A DNA stretch of 64,000 nucleotides, taken from assembly GCA_965226475.1 (NCBI GenBank), contig CBDDDJ010000004.1, positions 124,001 through 188,000 on the forward strand, given 5' to 3'. Of this stretch, positions 19,167 through 28,071 are shown one piece after another (position 1 is the first letter of the stretch; every line of letters begins with the position of its first letter). Under the pieces are notes generated by a model. The model saw only the letters and a list, made by a program, of their open reading frames with translations, searched no databases and was not told the origin of the DNA. Source of the DNA: JASLMY01 sp965226475 (GTDB lineage: Bacteria; Pseudomonadota; Alphaproteobacteria; GCA-2731375). Both the position numbers and the translations under genes were made by a program.

Positions 19167-20117
19167 ATGGCACGGAACCTGACCCTGGCGGCGGCGCAGC
19201 TCGGCCCGATCCAGAAAGCCGATACCCGCGCCGAAGTCGTCGAACGGTTGCTCCGGCTCCTGCGCCGCGCGGGGGAGCAGGGGGTGCGGCTGGTGGTCTT
19301 TCCCGAACTGGCGCTCACCACCTTCTTCCCCCGCTGGTGGATGGAGGACCAGGGCGAGGTCGACGCCTGGTTCGAGGCGGAGATGCCGGGGCCGGAAACG
19401 GCCGCGCTGTTCGCGGCGGCGAAGACATTGGGCATCGGCTTCTACCTCGGCTATGCGGAGTTGGCCGAGGAGACCGACGGCATCCATCGCTACAACACCT
19501 CGATCCTGGTCGACGGCGAGGGAAACATCGCCGGCAAGTACCGCAAGGTGCATCTCCCGGGCTCGGTCGAGTTTCGCGAGGGCCTCGCCTTCCAGCAGCT
19601 GGAGAAGCGCTACTTCGAATACGGCAACTTGGGCTTTCCCGTCTTCCACGCCTTCGGCGGCGTCATGGGCATGGCGATCTGCAACGACCGCCGCTGGCCG
19701 GAGACCTTCCGCATGCTGGGCCTGCAGGGGGCCGAGGTGATGATGATCGGCTACAACTCCGCCGGCCACGACCCTTACGGCGGGCCCGATAATTACGAAC
19801 GCCGGGTGTTTCATTCCAACCTCGCCGCCCAGGCCGGCGCCTACCAGAATTCCGCCTGGGTGGTGAGCGTCGCCAAGGCCGGTGTCGAGGACGGTGCCAG
19901 CCTCATTGGCTCCAGCGTCATCTGCAATCCCTCGGGCGAGATCGCGGCGCAAGCCGAGACCCTGGAAGACGAGCTGCTGGTGGCGACCTGCGACCTGGAC
20001 GAGTGCCGCCCGGGCCGCGAGCTGATGTTCAATTTCGCCGAACACCGGCGGATCGAGCACTATGGCCTGATCACCAGCCAGGCCGGCGTCGTCGTGCCCG
20101 AGAAACCCGCCGACTAG
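19167..20117 (+). CDS. N-carbamoyl-D-amino acid amidohydrolase-like nitrilase-superfamily enzyme
   Basis: 316-residue carbon-nitrogen hydrolase. The catalytic triad is visible: Glu in VFPELALTTFFPRWW, Lys in GKYRKVHLPG and Cys in AICNDRRWPET. The FFPRWW and CNDRRWPE stretches, and EHRRIEHYGLI at the end, are characteristic of D-carbamoylases, which release free D-amino acids from N-carbamoyl derivatives after hydantoin opening. GGGAGG lies before the ATG. Hydantoinase-type genes occur 28 kb away (47.4-51.2 kb), but not beside it. Confidence 0.88.
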   Translation: MARNLTLAAAQLGPIQKADTRAEVVERLLRLLRRAGEQGVRLVVFPELALTTFFPRWWMEDQGEVDAWFEAEMPGPETAALFAAAKTLGIGFYLGYAELAEETDGIHRYNTSILVDGEGNIAGKYRKVHLPGSVEFREGLAFQQLEKRYFEYGNLGFPVFHAFGGVMGMAICNDRRWPETFRMLGLQGAEVMMIGYNSAGHDPYGGPDNYERRVFHSNLAAQAGAYQNSAWVVSVAKAGVEDGASLIGSSVICNPSGEIAAQAETLEDELLVATCDLDECRPGRELMFNFAEHRRIEHYGLITSQAGVVVPEKPAD

Positions 20118-20131
20118 AAAAGGAGCCACCG

Positions 20132-21076
20132 ATGCCGCTGCATCCCGATATGGTCAAGGTCATCGAGGCGATGGCCGATTTCGGTTACCGGCCGATGGAG
20201 ACGCTGACGCCGGCCGAGGCGCGCGCGCAGAGCGAGGCGATGGCCGCGCTCCGGGCCGACCCGAGCGAAGATGAAGGCCTGACAATCGAGGATCGGACCA
20301 TTCCCGTCTCCGGCATCGACCTGCCGGCCCGGACCTACCGGCCGGAGGGGACAGAGGGCGAAGCGCTGCCGGCGTTGGCTTACTACCATGGCGGCGGCCA
20401 TGTGATCGGCAGTCTCGATACCCACCACGACGTTGCCCGCCACATGGCGCGCGAGGCGTACATCGCCGTGGTCTCCGTCGGCTACCGCAAGGCGCCGGAG
20501 CACAAGTTCCCGATCGCCGCGGAGGACTGTTTCGAGGCCTTGGCCTGAGTGGCGGCGAACGGCGATGCGCTGGGCGTCGATGGCACCCGCCTGGCGATCG
20601 GCGGCGACAGCGCCGCCGCCAACCTCGCCGCCGTCACCGCGTTGCTGGCCAGGCAAGCGGGCGGGCCCGCGCCGCGGCTGCAGATCCTGGTCTATCCGAT
20701 CACCGACTATGCCTGCGATGCGCCGAGCTACGAGACCTTCGCCGAGGGCTACGGCGGGCTGACGCGCGACGCCATGCTGTGGTTCCAGGATCATTACCTC
20801 GATGGCCCCGAGGACATCGCCGACTGGCGCGCCTCGCCGAACCGGGCCCCGGGCCATGCCGGCCTGGCGCCCGCCCTCGTCGTCACCGCCGAGTGCGATG
20901 TGCTGCTGGACGATTCCCTGCGCTATATCGAAACCCTGAAGGCGGCCGGCGTCGCGGTCGAGCACGCCAATTACGACGGCATGATCCACGGCTTCTTCTC
21001 GATGGCGACTTCGATCGCCGCCACGGCCGATGCCCGCGCCCGCGCCGTCGCCGCGCTCCGCCGCGCGCTCGGCTGA
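20132..21076 (+). pseudogene. Alpha/beta hydrolase (hormone-sensitive-lipase type) split by an in-frame TGA
   Basis: Read through, this is a normal-length (about 314-residue) carboxylesterase of the HSL family. The first half has the oxyanion motif YYHGGGHVIGS; the second has the nucleophile GGDSAAANLAA, the acid region AECDVLLDD and the histidine MIHGFFSM. Codon 139 (20546-20548) is TGA where relatives have Trp before V-A-x-N, so a TGG-to-TGA change would explain it. The downstream part could restart at a GTG directly after the stop but would lack the oxyanion hole. Strong AAAGGAG precedes the first ATG. Either a pseudogene or a base-call error. Confidence 0.8.
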
Positions 21077-22681
21077 ATGTCGGAGGCCTACGACTTCATC
21101 GTCGCCGGCGCGGGCTCGGCCGGTTGCGCCGTCGCGGGCCGCCTCAGCGAGGACGGCCGCCACCCCGTCCTGCTGCTGGAGGCCGGGCCGACCGACCGCA
21201 ACCCCTGGATCCATGTGCCCCTGGGCTTCACCAAGGTCTACACGGACGCCAGCGTCAACTGGAAGTTCCAGAGCGAGCCGGTCGAGGCTTTGGACAACCG
21301 CGTGCTCTACCAGCCGCGGGGCAAGGTGCTGGGCGGCAGCAGCTCGATCAACGGCACGGTCTACATCCGGGGCAATCCCGCCGACTATGACGAGTGGCGC
21401 CAGCGGGGCGCCGAGGGCTGGGATTGGGACTCGGTGCTGCCCTTCTTCAAGCGCGCCGAGGACCAGGAGCGTGGGGCCGACCATTTCCACGGCGCCGGCG
21501 GGCCGCTCCGCGTCTCGGACGTGCCGGAGAAGACGCCCTTGGCCCGCGCGATGGTCGAGGCCGCCGTACAGGCCGGCATCCCCGCCAATCCGGATTTCAA
21601 CGGCGCCACCCAGGAAGGCTGCGGCTTCTACCAGTTTACCGCCAGCCGCCACCGGCGCTGGAGCAGCGCCAGGGCCTACCTCCACCCGGCCAAGGGCCGG
21701 GCCAACCTCGATATCGTCACCGGCGCGCTCGTACGCCGCGTGGTGCTGGAAGACGGCCGGGCGGTGGGCATCGAGTACCAAGTGGCGGGCGAGGCGCGCC
21801 TTGCCCGGGCGGGCCGCGAGATCGTGCTTTCGGGCGGCACTTACGGCTCGCCGCAGATGCTGCAGCTCTCCGGCATCGGGCCGGGCGAGGTATTGCGGGC
21901 GGCCGGGATCGAGGTTCTACACGAACTCCCGGGCGTCGGCGCCAACCTGCAAGACCACTTCAACAGCTACGTCGCCTACCGCGCTCGTCGGCCGGAGACC
22001 TTGAACGATCTGGCGCTGAGTCTGCCCCGCCGCCTCGTGGCGGGCGCCCGCTACGCCCTCTTCCAAACCGGCCCGCTGGCCAATACCGGCATCCCGGCCG
22101 GCGCCTTCGTCCGCAGCGATCCGCGCCTGGAGCGGCCCGATCTGCAGATCAATATGCTGGCCTGGAGCACGGCGGACCGCACGGCGACGGGCATCGTCCC
22201 CCACCCCTTCTCGGGCTTCACCTTGAGTCCGGTGCACCTGAAGCCCGAAGGGCGCGGCACGGTCCACGTGAAAAGCGCCGAACCCGGCGCGCCGCCGGCG
22301 ATCCGCTTCCAATTCCTCGCCACCGACTACGACCGCGAGGCGATTCTCCATGGCTTGAAGCTGGTCCGAAAGATCGCCAGCCAGCCGGCGCTCGCCGACT
22401 TCATCGCCGAGGAAGTCCAGCCCGGCCCCGCCTGCGCCAGCGACGAAGACCTCCTGACCGACGTCCGCGAGCGCGCCATCGCCAACTACCACCCCGTCGG
22501 CACCTGCCGCATGGGCGTGGGCCCGGACGCCGTCGTCGACCCGAAACTCCGCGTCCACGGGGTTCACGGCCTGCGCGTCGCCGACGCCTCCATCATGCCG
22601 AGCATCACCGCCGGCAACACCAACGCGCCCTCGATCATGATCGGCGAGAAGGTGGCGGCGATGATCTTGAGCGAGGGGTGA
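21077..22681 (+). CDS. GMC family FAD-dependent oxidoreductase (choline dehydrogenase-like)
   Basis: 534-residue flavoprotein that oxidises an alcohol. The N-terminal FAD site FIVAGAGSAGCAVAGRLSEDG, the GMC signature GKVLGGSSSINGTVYIRGN near residue 82, the second signature GGTYGSPQMLQLSGIG near residue 253 and the C-terminal NYHPVGTCRMG with the catalytic His are intact. The ATG directly abuts the stop of the upstream hydrolase gene, so the two are probably co-translated. The substrate is not evident. Confidence 0.94.
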   Translation: MSEAYDFIVAGAGSAGCAVAGRLSEDGRHPVLLLEAGPTDRNPWIHVPLGFTKVYTDASVNWKFQSEPVEALDNRVLYQPRGKVLGGSSSINGTVYIRGNPADYDEWRQRGAEGWDWDSVLPFFKRAEDQERGADHFHGAGGPLRVSDVPEKTPLARAMVEAAVQAGIPANPDFNGATQEGCGFYQFTASRHRRWSSARAYLHPAKGRANLDIVTGALVRRVVLEDGRAVGIEYQVAGEARLARAGREIVLSGGTYGSPQMLQLSGIGPGEVLRAAGIEVLHELPGVGANLQDHFNSYVAYRARRPETLNDLALSLPRRLVAGARYALFQTGPLANTGIPAGAFVRSDPRLERPDLQINMLAWSTADRTATGIVPHPFSGFTLSPVHLKPEGRGTVHVKSAEPGAPPAIRFQFLATDYDREAILHGLKLVRKIASQPALADFIAEEVQPGPACASDEDLLTDVRERAIANYHPVGTCRMGVGPDAVVDPKLRVHGVHGLRVADASIMPSITAGNTNAPSIMIGEKVAAMILSEG

Positions 22682-22746
22682 GGGGCAAGGGAAAGCGTCC
22701 GACGAAGGAGAAGCAGGAGGGAACCCATCCCGACTCGCGTCGGCCC

Positions 22747-22822
22747 GGCAATTCCGCTTGAACGGAAAATGCGTCTAGAGCGGCTCGAGTTTGATCCGAG
22801 CCGGGACCAAACCCGAATTGCC
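22747..22822. repeat. Nested inverted repeats between convergent genes
   Basis: Outer arms GGCAATTC (22747-22754) and GAATTGCC (22815-22822) enclose a small TTCCG/CGGAA hairpin and a GGCTCG (22782-22787) / CGAGCC (22797-22802) hairpin. It fills the space between the GMC gene and the lipoprotein gene on the other strand. It may be a two-way transcription stop or a repeated palindromic unit. Confidence 0.5.
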
Positions 22823-22833
22823 ATGGAGAGGCG

Positions 22834-23478
22834 TCACTTCGCCGTCGTCAGGGTCCATTCCACCGAGCGCCGGAGCACCTTGCCCAGCGCATCGTCGAAG
22901 GCGCGGATCACCGCGTCCATCGAAGTACCGTCGGCCTGGATCACGGCCTCGAAGCTCTGGTTGCCAATGATGTTGCGCCGGGGCTGCTTGATAAGCTTGA
23001 CGTTGAGGCGGACGCGGACCTTCGGCGCCTCGCCCTCTCGGGCGTATTCCGCCTGGAATTCGCCCAGCTCGCTCTTCAGGCTGTAGTCGGAGCGGAGCCC
23101 GATTGCCTGACCGCAGACGGCGACGATCTTGGCGCTGTTCTCGAAGCTTTCGACCAGCAGGGTCTGCACCATGCGCGGGGCCCGTTCGGTCCATTGCACG
23201 CCGGCGAAATAGTCGAGCCGCATCGGCGCCGAGCGCAGCGCGATGCGGCCGACGTTGAGTCCGCCGGCCGCCAGCGGCTCCTCGACGACCAACTGAAAGG
23301 GCACCGGTTGGATCGGCAGGTCGAACTTGCTCTTCGGTGTCAGGGTGTAGAGCATCGGCCGTGGCCCGGAGCCCGGAAGCAGACCCTCGCAGGCGGTCAG
23401 CAGACCGGCGACGGCGAGGACGATCAACACATGCGCGGCGCGGGCGAGGGCCCGCGGATTCTCCTCTCGCATCGTCAT
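22834..23478 (-). CDS. ABC-type transport auxiliary lipoprotein (PqiC/DUF330-like)
   Basis: 214-residue lipoprotein. Signal peptide MTMREENPRALARAAHVLIV ends in the lipobox LTAC, so the mature Cys would be lipid-anchored, probably to the outer membrane. The body matches the ABC-type transport auxiliary component found with MCE-type lipid transporters. It overlaps the upstream mlaD stop (ATGA) and closes the lipid-transport operon. By family role it helps pass phospholipid between the two membranes. Confidence 0.85.
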   Translation of the reverse strand: MTMREENPRALARAAHVLIVLAVAGLLTACEGLLPGSGPRPMLYTLTPKSKFDLPIQPVPFQLVVEEPLAAGGLNVGRIALRSAPMRLDYFAGVQWTERAPRMVQTLLVESFENSAKIVAVCGQAIGLRSDYSLKSELGEFQAEYAREGEAPKVRVRLNVKLIKQPRRNIIGNQSFEAVIQADGTSMDAVIRAFDDALGKVLRRSVEWTLTTAK

Positions 23479-24485
23479 TGGGCTTGCACGCCCCCCTTCT
23501 GCCGGCCGAATAGGAATTGCGCCGGATCCTCGCCGATCTCGTCGATCAGGCGGGTGGCGCTGCCGACCAGAATGCGCGCCTCCTCGACGAATTTGGTCAA
23601 TTCCACCAGGCCGTCGGAGGTGAAGACGTCGATCGATTCCCGGTTCGTCTTGATCACGTCCTCGACCTCGGTGGTGAGCCGGGCGAGACTTTGGGCGGTG
23701 CCGCGAATATCGGCCACGAGCAGGCGCAGGTCGTTTTCCACCACCGCGTCCAAGGCGCCGAGCGTGCCCCGGGTCACCGCGAGCGTGGCGCTCACCTCTT
23801 CGATCGCCTCCTTGAACTCCGGGACCAGTTTGCGGAAGTCCGCCGCCGCCGCCGAGAGATCGGCCGTCATCCGGTTGATGTTTTCGATGGTCTGGCCGAT
23901 CTCCGGCCCCTTCTCCGCCACATGCTGGCTGATGACCTCGGCATTCTCCAAGATGTTGGTGAGATGGGCCAGGTTCTTGTCGCTCACCACCAGGGCGGCC
24001 CGGTTCACCAGGAGGGCGAAGCGATCGATCAGTTCCGGCGCGCCGGCGAACAGTTCCTGGATCGCCGACGGTTCCGATCCGATCTCTGGAACCTCCCCCT
24101 CGTTCGCCGGCGGCCAAAGCAGCGTCTTATCGGCACCGCCACCCGAGAGCTGGATATAGGAGACGCCGGTGATGCCCTGGAACTCGAGGCTGGCGACGGT
24201 GTTTTCGCGCACGGGCGTGTCGGCCTCCAGGTCCACCCGGACCAGGACGCGTTCGAGATTGTCGCGATCGATCTTGATCCGTGTCACCTCGCCGACGCGG
24301 ATGCCGTTGAAGCGCACATCGCCGCCGACCGACAGGCCGGTCACCGCGTTGTCGAAGGTAATGGCGTAGGTTGCGATCTCGCGGTCGATGTCGATTTTGG
24401 CGAGCCAGATGACGAAGCCGAAGACACCGGCGACGACCGCCAGCACGAAACAGCCGATGACGACGTGATTGGCCCTGGTTTCCAT
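23475..24485 (-). CDS. mlaD: MlaD family protein (MCE domain)
   Basis: 336-residue periplasmic lipid-binding subunit anchored by one N-terminal helix (VVIGCFVLAVVAGVFGFVIW). The MCE domain covers about residues 38-118 (FDNAVTGLSVGGDVRFNGIRVGEV...GVSYIQLSGG). The long C-terminal region is helical and likely coiled-coil, as in MCE proteins that form hexameric rings or tunnels. It lies 12 bp after the ATPase gene. Confidence 0.92.
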   Translation of the reverse strand: METRANHVVIGCFVLAVVAGVFGFVIWLAKIDIDREIATYAITFDNAVTGLSVGGDVRFNGIRVGEVTRIKIDRDNLERVLVRVDLEADTPVRENTVASLEFQGITGVSYIQLSGGGADKTLLWPPANEGEVPEIGSEPSAIQELFAGAPELIDRFALLVNRAALVVSDKNLAHLTNILENAEVISQHVAEKGPEIGQTIENINRMTADLSAAAADFRKLVPEFKEAIEEVSATLAVTRGTLGALDAVVENDLRLLVADIRGTAQSLARLTTEVEDVIKTNRESIDVFTSDGLVELTKFVEEARILVGSATRLIDEIGEDPAQFLFGRQKGGVQAQ

Positions 24486-24497
24486 GCTTGCGCCGCC

Positions 24498-25307
24498 TCA
24501 GTCCGCCAGTGCCGTCGCGGTCTCGGCCGCATCGGCGGCGGCCTGGGAATCCTGCGCCGCGCGCGCCCGGGGTCCGTGGAAATATTCATGCACCCAGGGA
24601 TGCGTCACCTCCAACATTTCGGACATCGACCCCACGACAAGCACGCGCTTTTCCGCCAACACGGCGATTCGATCGCAAACAGCATAAAGCGTGTCGAGGT
24701 CGTGCGTCACCATCACCACGGTCAATCCCAGATTGCGTTGCAGCCGCCGAATCAACTGGTCGAAGGCGGCGGCGCCGATCGGGTCGAGGCCGGCGGTCGG
24801 TTCGTCCAGGAACAGCAGATCCGGATCCAGCGCCAGGGCGCGGGCCAGGCCCGCCCGCTTGCGCATGCCGCCCGAGAGTTCGGAGGGATATTTGGCGCCG
24901 GCGTCCGGCGGCAGGCCGGTCATGGCGATTTTCAGCGCCGCGATCTCGTCCATCAGCGATTGCGGCAGGTCCAGGTGTTCGCGCATCGGCACCTGCACGT
25001 TCTGCGTCACGGTGAGCGAGCTGAACAGCGCGCCATCCTGGAACAGGACACCCCAGCGGGTCTCGATCCGGCGGCGCTCCTTGTCGCTCGCCCGGCCCAG
25101 ATCGACGCCGAAAACCTCGATCCGTCCCGCCGCCGGCCGCAGCAGGCCGACGATAGCGCGCAGCAGCACCGATTTGCCGGTGCCCGAGCCGCCGACGATG
25201 GCCAGGATCTCGGCCTTGCAAACCTCGAGGTCGAGGCCGTCGTGGACGACCTGGGCGCCGAACTGGTTGCGGAGGCCCTCGACGCGGATGATCGGTTGCT
25301 CGGCCAT
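24498..25307 (-). CDS. mlaF: Lipid ABC transporter ATP-binding protein
   Basis: 269-residue ATPase powering MlaE/MlaD lipid movement. Walker A GGSGTGKSV, signature LSGGMRKRAGLARAL, Walker B LLFLDEPTAGLDP and VTHDLDTL are intact; the GGMRKR form of the signature is typical of MlaF. The gene sits between mlaE and mlaD in the usual order. The C-terminal tail is Ala/Asp-rich and slightly long. Confidence 0.94.
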   Translation of the reverse strand: MAEQPIIRVEGLRNQFGAQVVHDGLDLEVCKAEILAIVGGSGTGKSVLLRAIVGLLRPAAGRIEVFGVDLGRASDKERRRIETRWGVLFQDGALFSSLTVTQNVQVPMREHLDLPQSLMDEIAALKIAMTGLPPDAGAKYPSELSGGMRKRAGLARALALDPDLLFLDEPTAGLDPIGAAAFDQLIRRLQRNLGLTVVMVTHDLDTLYAVCDRIAVLAEKRVLVVGSMSEMLEVTHPWVHEYFHGPRARAAQDSQAAADAAETATALAD

Positions 25308-25382
25308 GGGCTACGCCCCTTGCTTGGCGGACGAGCCCACCCGCTCCCCCGGCCAGGCGCTTCTTGGCCGACGTAAGTTCAT

Positions 25383-26516
25383 CTAAACCCCCACGGTCGA
25401 AAAGAAGATCGAGAAGAGGGCGTCGGCGACGATCACCAGGAAGAGGGAGGTGACCACGGCCCGCGTGGTCTGCCGGCCGACGCTCTCGGCGCTGCCCGAG
25501 ACGCGGAAGCCCTCGAGGCAGCCGACGACGGCGATGATGACGCCGAAGACCGGCGCCTTGATCATGCCGGTCCAGAAGCTCCAGACGCTGACGGCATCGC
25601 CGAGGCGCTCCAGAAAGACCGTCGGCGCGATGTCGAGCACCACCCAAGCCATGATGCCGCCGCCGAGGAGGCCCATCATGTCGGCGAAGAAGGCCAGCAG
25701 TGGCATGGTGAGCGCCAGCGCCAGCAGGCGGGGAAGCACCAACACCTCCATCGGGTCGAGGCCGAGAGTGCGCGTGGCGTCGACCTCCTCGTGCACCATC
25801 ATCGAGCCGATGGCGGCGGCGAAGGCGCTGCCCGAGCGGCCGGCGACGACGATCGCGGTCAGCAGGATGCCGATCTCGCGCAGCACCGAGATGGCGATCA
25901 GGTTGACGACGAAGATCTCGGCCCCGAAGCGCTGCAGCACCACCGCCCCCTGATAGGCGAGTACGACGCCAATCAGGAAGGACAGGAGTCCGACGATCGG
26001 CAAGGCGTTGAAACCGACCTGCTCCATGTGACTGACGAGCGCGGTTAAGCGCAGGCGGTGGGGTCGTGCCAAGGTTCCGAGCAGGCTGCTCATGACCCGT
26101 CCAAAGAAGCCGACGACCTGGCGCGACTCCTCGATGGCGTCCAGCGTGCCGGCCCCAACCCGGGCGAGGATCCGCACCAGCGTGCCGGGCCCCGGCGGGA
26201 CCACTTCGGCGGGGCGGTCGGCGGCGGCGACCTGCTCCAGCATCACCCGGTGCTCCGGCCTCACACCGGCATATTCGATGACGACGCCGGCTTCGGTGAA
26301 GCTCCGGATGGTGCGGTGCAGCAGCCAGGCGCCGGCGGTATCGAGCCGCTCGATCGCGGCGAAATCGAAGGGGATGTTGCGGCTATCGGGTGGTCGGGCG
26401 CTACGCAGGCGGCGCTCCAGGGCGCCCGCGTGGTTGACGTCCCAGGCGCCGCCCGCCTCGAAGACAAAGCGGCCGACCTCGCCTCGTTTCTCCTCCAGCC
26501 AGAAGGCCTCGGCCAC
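25383..26516 (-). CDS. mlaE: MlaE family lipid ABC transporter permease with N-terminal STAS domain
   Basis: About 377 residues. The first 120 form a STAS-like domain (IPFDFAAIERLDTAGAWLLHR), a fusion seen in many alphaproteobacterial MlaE proteins. The permease follows, with VGLLSFLIGVVLAYQGAVVL, VREIGILLTAIVVAGRSGSAFAA-like and EEVDATRTLGLDPMEVLVLP segments that mark the family. No ATG fits; a GTG is used here after GGGGGAAT, and a GTG at 26537 is the alternative. It begins right after the decarboxylase gene, so the two may be co-transcribed. Confidence 0.88.
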   Translation of the reverse strand: MAEAFWLEEKRGEVGRFVFEAGGAWDVNHAGALERRLRSARPPDSRNIPFDFAAIERLDTAGAWLLHRTIRSFTEAGVVIEYAGVRPEHRVMLEQVAAADRPAEVVPPGPGTLVRILARVGAGTLDAIEESRQVVGFFGRVMSSLLGTLARPHRLRLTALVSHMEQVGFNALPIVGLLSFLIGVVLAYQGAVVLQRFGAEIFVVNLIAISVLREIGILLTAIVVAGRSGSAFAAAIGSMMVHEEVDATRTLGLDPMEVLVLPRLLALALTMPLLAFFADMMGLLGGGIMAWVVLDIAPTVFLERLGDAVSVWSFWTGMIKAPVFGVIIAVVGCLEGFRVSGSAESVGRQTTRAVVTSLFLVIVADALFSIFFSTVGV

Positions 26517-26569
26517 ACCATTCCCCCGCGCGCGCACCGATGCGAAGGTCGCACGGCCCCGGGCGAGGT

Positions 26570-27988
26570 TCAACCGTCGAGGCCGCGCGCCGTCTCCGTT
26601 ATCAGCGCCCAGGCGCGCTCCAGATGTTCGCGCGTCGTCGTGGTCTGGCCGACGGAGACGCGGATGACGTAATCGCCCCGAAAGACGGTCTGCGTCAGAT
26701 AGACCCGGCCGTCGTCGTTCAGGGCCTGGAGCAAGCGGCGGTTGAGCGCGTCCAGCCCGTCCGCCGCCACCGCCGCCGGACGGTAGCGGAAGCAGAGAAG
26801 TGCCAACTGGGCCGGGCGCACCAGCTCGAAATCCGTCTCGGCCACGACCCAGCCGGCGAATTCCTCGGCGAGCGCGATATGGCCCCGCACGATCGCTTGC
26901 AGCCCCTCGACGCCATAGCTCCGGATCACGAACCAGAGCTTCAGCGCCCGGAAGCGGCGGCCGAGCGGCACGCTCCAGTCGCGGTAATCGATCACCTCGC
27001 CGTGGCGCTGGCCGCGCAGGAACTCGGGCAGGATGGTGAGCGTGCGCACGAGCGAATCGGGGTCGCGCACGAAATGGGCGGAGCAGTCGAAGTTGGTCAG
27101 CAGCCATTTGTGGGGATTGAAGACGAAGCTGTCGGCGGCCTCGACGCCCTCGATCATCCAGCGCGCCTCGGGCAGGATCAGCGCGCTGCCGGCCCAGGCG
27201 GCATCGACGTGGAGGTAGAGGCCATGGTGGCGACAGATCTCGCCGATCGGGCGAAGCGCGTCGAAGCCGGAAGCGCCGGTGGTGCCGAGCGTCGCCACCA
27301 CCGCGATCGGCCGGCGGCCGGTGGCGATATCCTCCTCGATGCGCGCCGCCAGCAGCGCGGGGCGGAGCGCGCCCGCCTCGTCGACCGGGATCTTGCGGCA
27401 GTTCTCGGCGCCGATGCCGGCGATCCTGGCCGCCTTCTCGATCGAGGAATGGGTCTCTTCGGAACAATAGACCGCCAAGGGCGCCTCGCCGGCGAGGCCC
27501 GCCTCGTTGGAACGCCACTCGAGCGCCCGCTCGCGCGCGGTGAGAATTGCGCAGAGCGTCGCGGTGGAGGCGGAATCCTGAATGACGCCCACGAGCCCCT
27601 CCGGCAGGCCCAGCATCTGGCGCAGCCAGTCCAGCACCTTGGTCTCCATCTCGGTCGCGGCCGGAGAGGTCTCCCACATCATGCACTGGGCGCCCAAGGT
27701 CGCCGTCAGCATTTCCGCCAGTACCGAGGGCGGGCTGGAATTGGCGGGGAAATAGGCGAGGAAGCTCGGGTGCTGCCAATGGGTGATGCCGGGCATCACG
27801 TCGCGGCGGAAATCGGCGAAGATCGCCGCCATGGCCTCGCCCGCTCGAGGGGGGCCGTCGGCGAGCGTCGCGGCGATCTCGCCCGGCGCCACCTGGGCGC
27901 GGACGGGATAGTCCTCCACCGTCTCCATATAGTCGGCCATCCAGTCGACCATCTCGTGGGCATGGCGGCGGAAGTCGTCGGGGTTCAT
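26570..27988 (-). CDS. PLP-dependent group II decarboxylase (aromatic-L-amino-acid type)
   Basis: 472-residue enzyme that removes CO2 from an L-amino acid such as tryptophan, tyrosine or DOPA. Family features: N-terminal MNPDDFRRHAHEMVDWMADY, THWQHPSFLAYFPANSS, HVDAAWAGSALILPE and the cofactor lysine in FVFNPHKWLLTNFDCS. AGGA precedes this ATG; upstream in-frame sequence has no similarity. Being upstream of mlaE is unusual and may be accidental. Confidence 0.93.
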   Translation of the reverse strand: MNPDDFRRHAHEMVDWMADYMETVEDYPVRAQVAPGEIAATLADGPPRAGEAMAAIFADFRRDVMPGITHWQHPSFLAYFPANSSPPSVLAEMLTATLGAQCMMWETSPAATEMETKVLDWLRQMLGLPEGLVGVIQDSASTATLCAILTARERALEWRSNEAGLAGEAPLAVYCSEETHSSIEKAARIAGIGAENCRKIPVDEAGALRPALLAARIEEDIATGRRPIAVVATLGTTGASGFDALRPIGEICRHHGLYLHVDAAWAGSALILPEARWMIEGVEAADSFVFNPHKWLLTNFDCSAHFVRDPDSLVRTLTILPEFLRGQRHGEVIDYRDWSVPLGRRFRALKLWFVIRSYGVEGLQAIVRGHIALAEEFAGWVVAETDFELVRPAQLALLCFRYRPAAVAADGLDALNRRLLQALNDDGRVYLTQTVFRGDYVIRVSVGQTTTTREHLERAWALITETARGLDG

Positions 27989-28071
27989 GAAGGTGATCCT
28001 GTCGTTACGACGGGGGGCTGGCTTTGTGCCATGGTCCATCGTCGCATCGAACAGCGGAGGCCCCAAGCGCC

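Noticed and set aside
17595..20117. An 840-codon frame joining sequence across the monooxygenase to the N-carbamoylase
   Set aside because: The first 520 residues are out-of-frame shadow of the monooxygenase; the nitrilase-family protein begins at its own ATG with a ribosome site at 19167.
25383..27779. A 798-codon frame suggesting a fused decarboxylase-permease
   Set aside because: The upstream part is the decarboxylase gene in the wrong frame; only the MlaE part is real.
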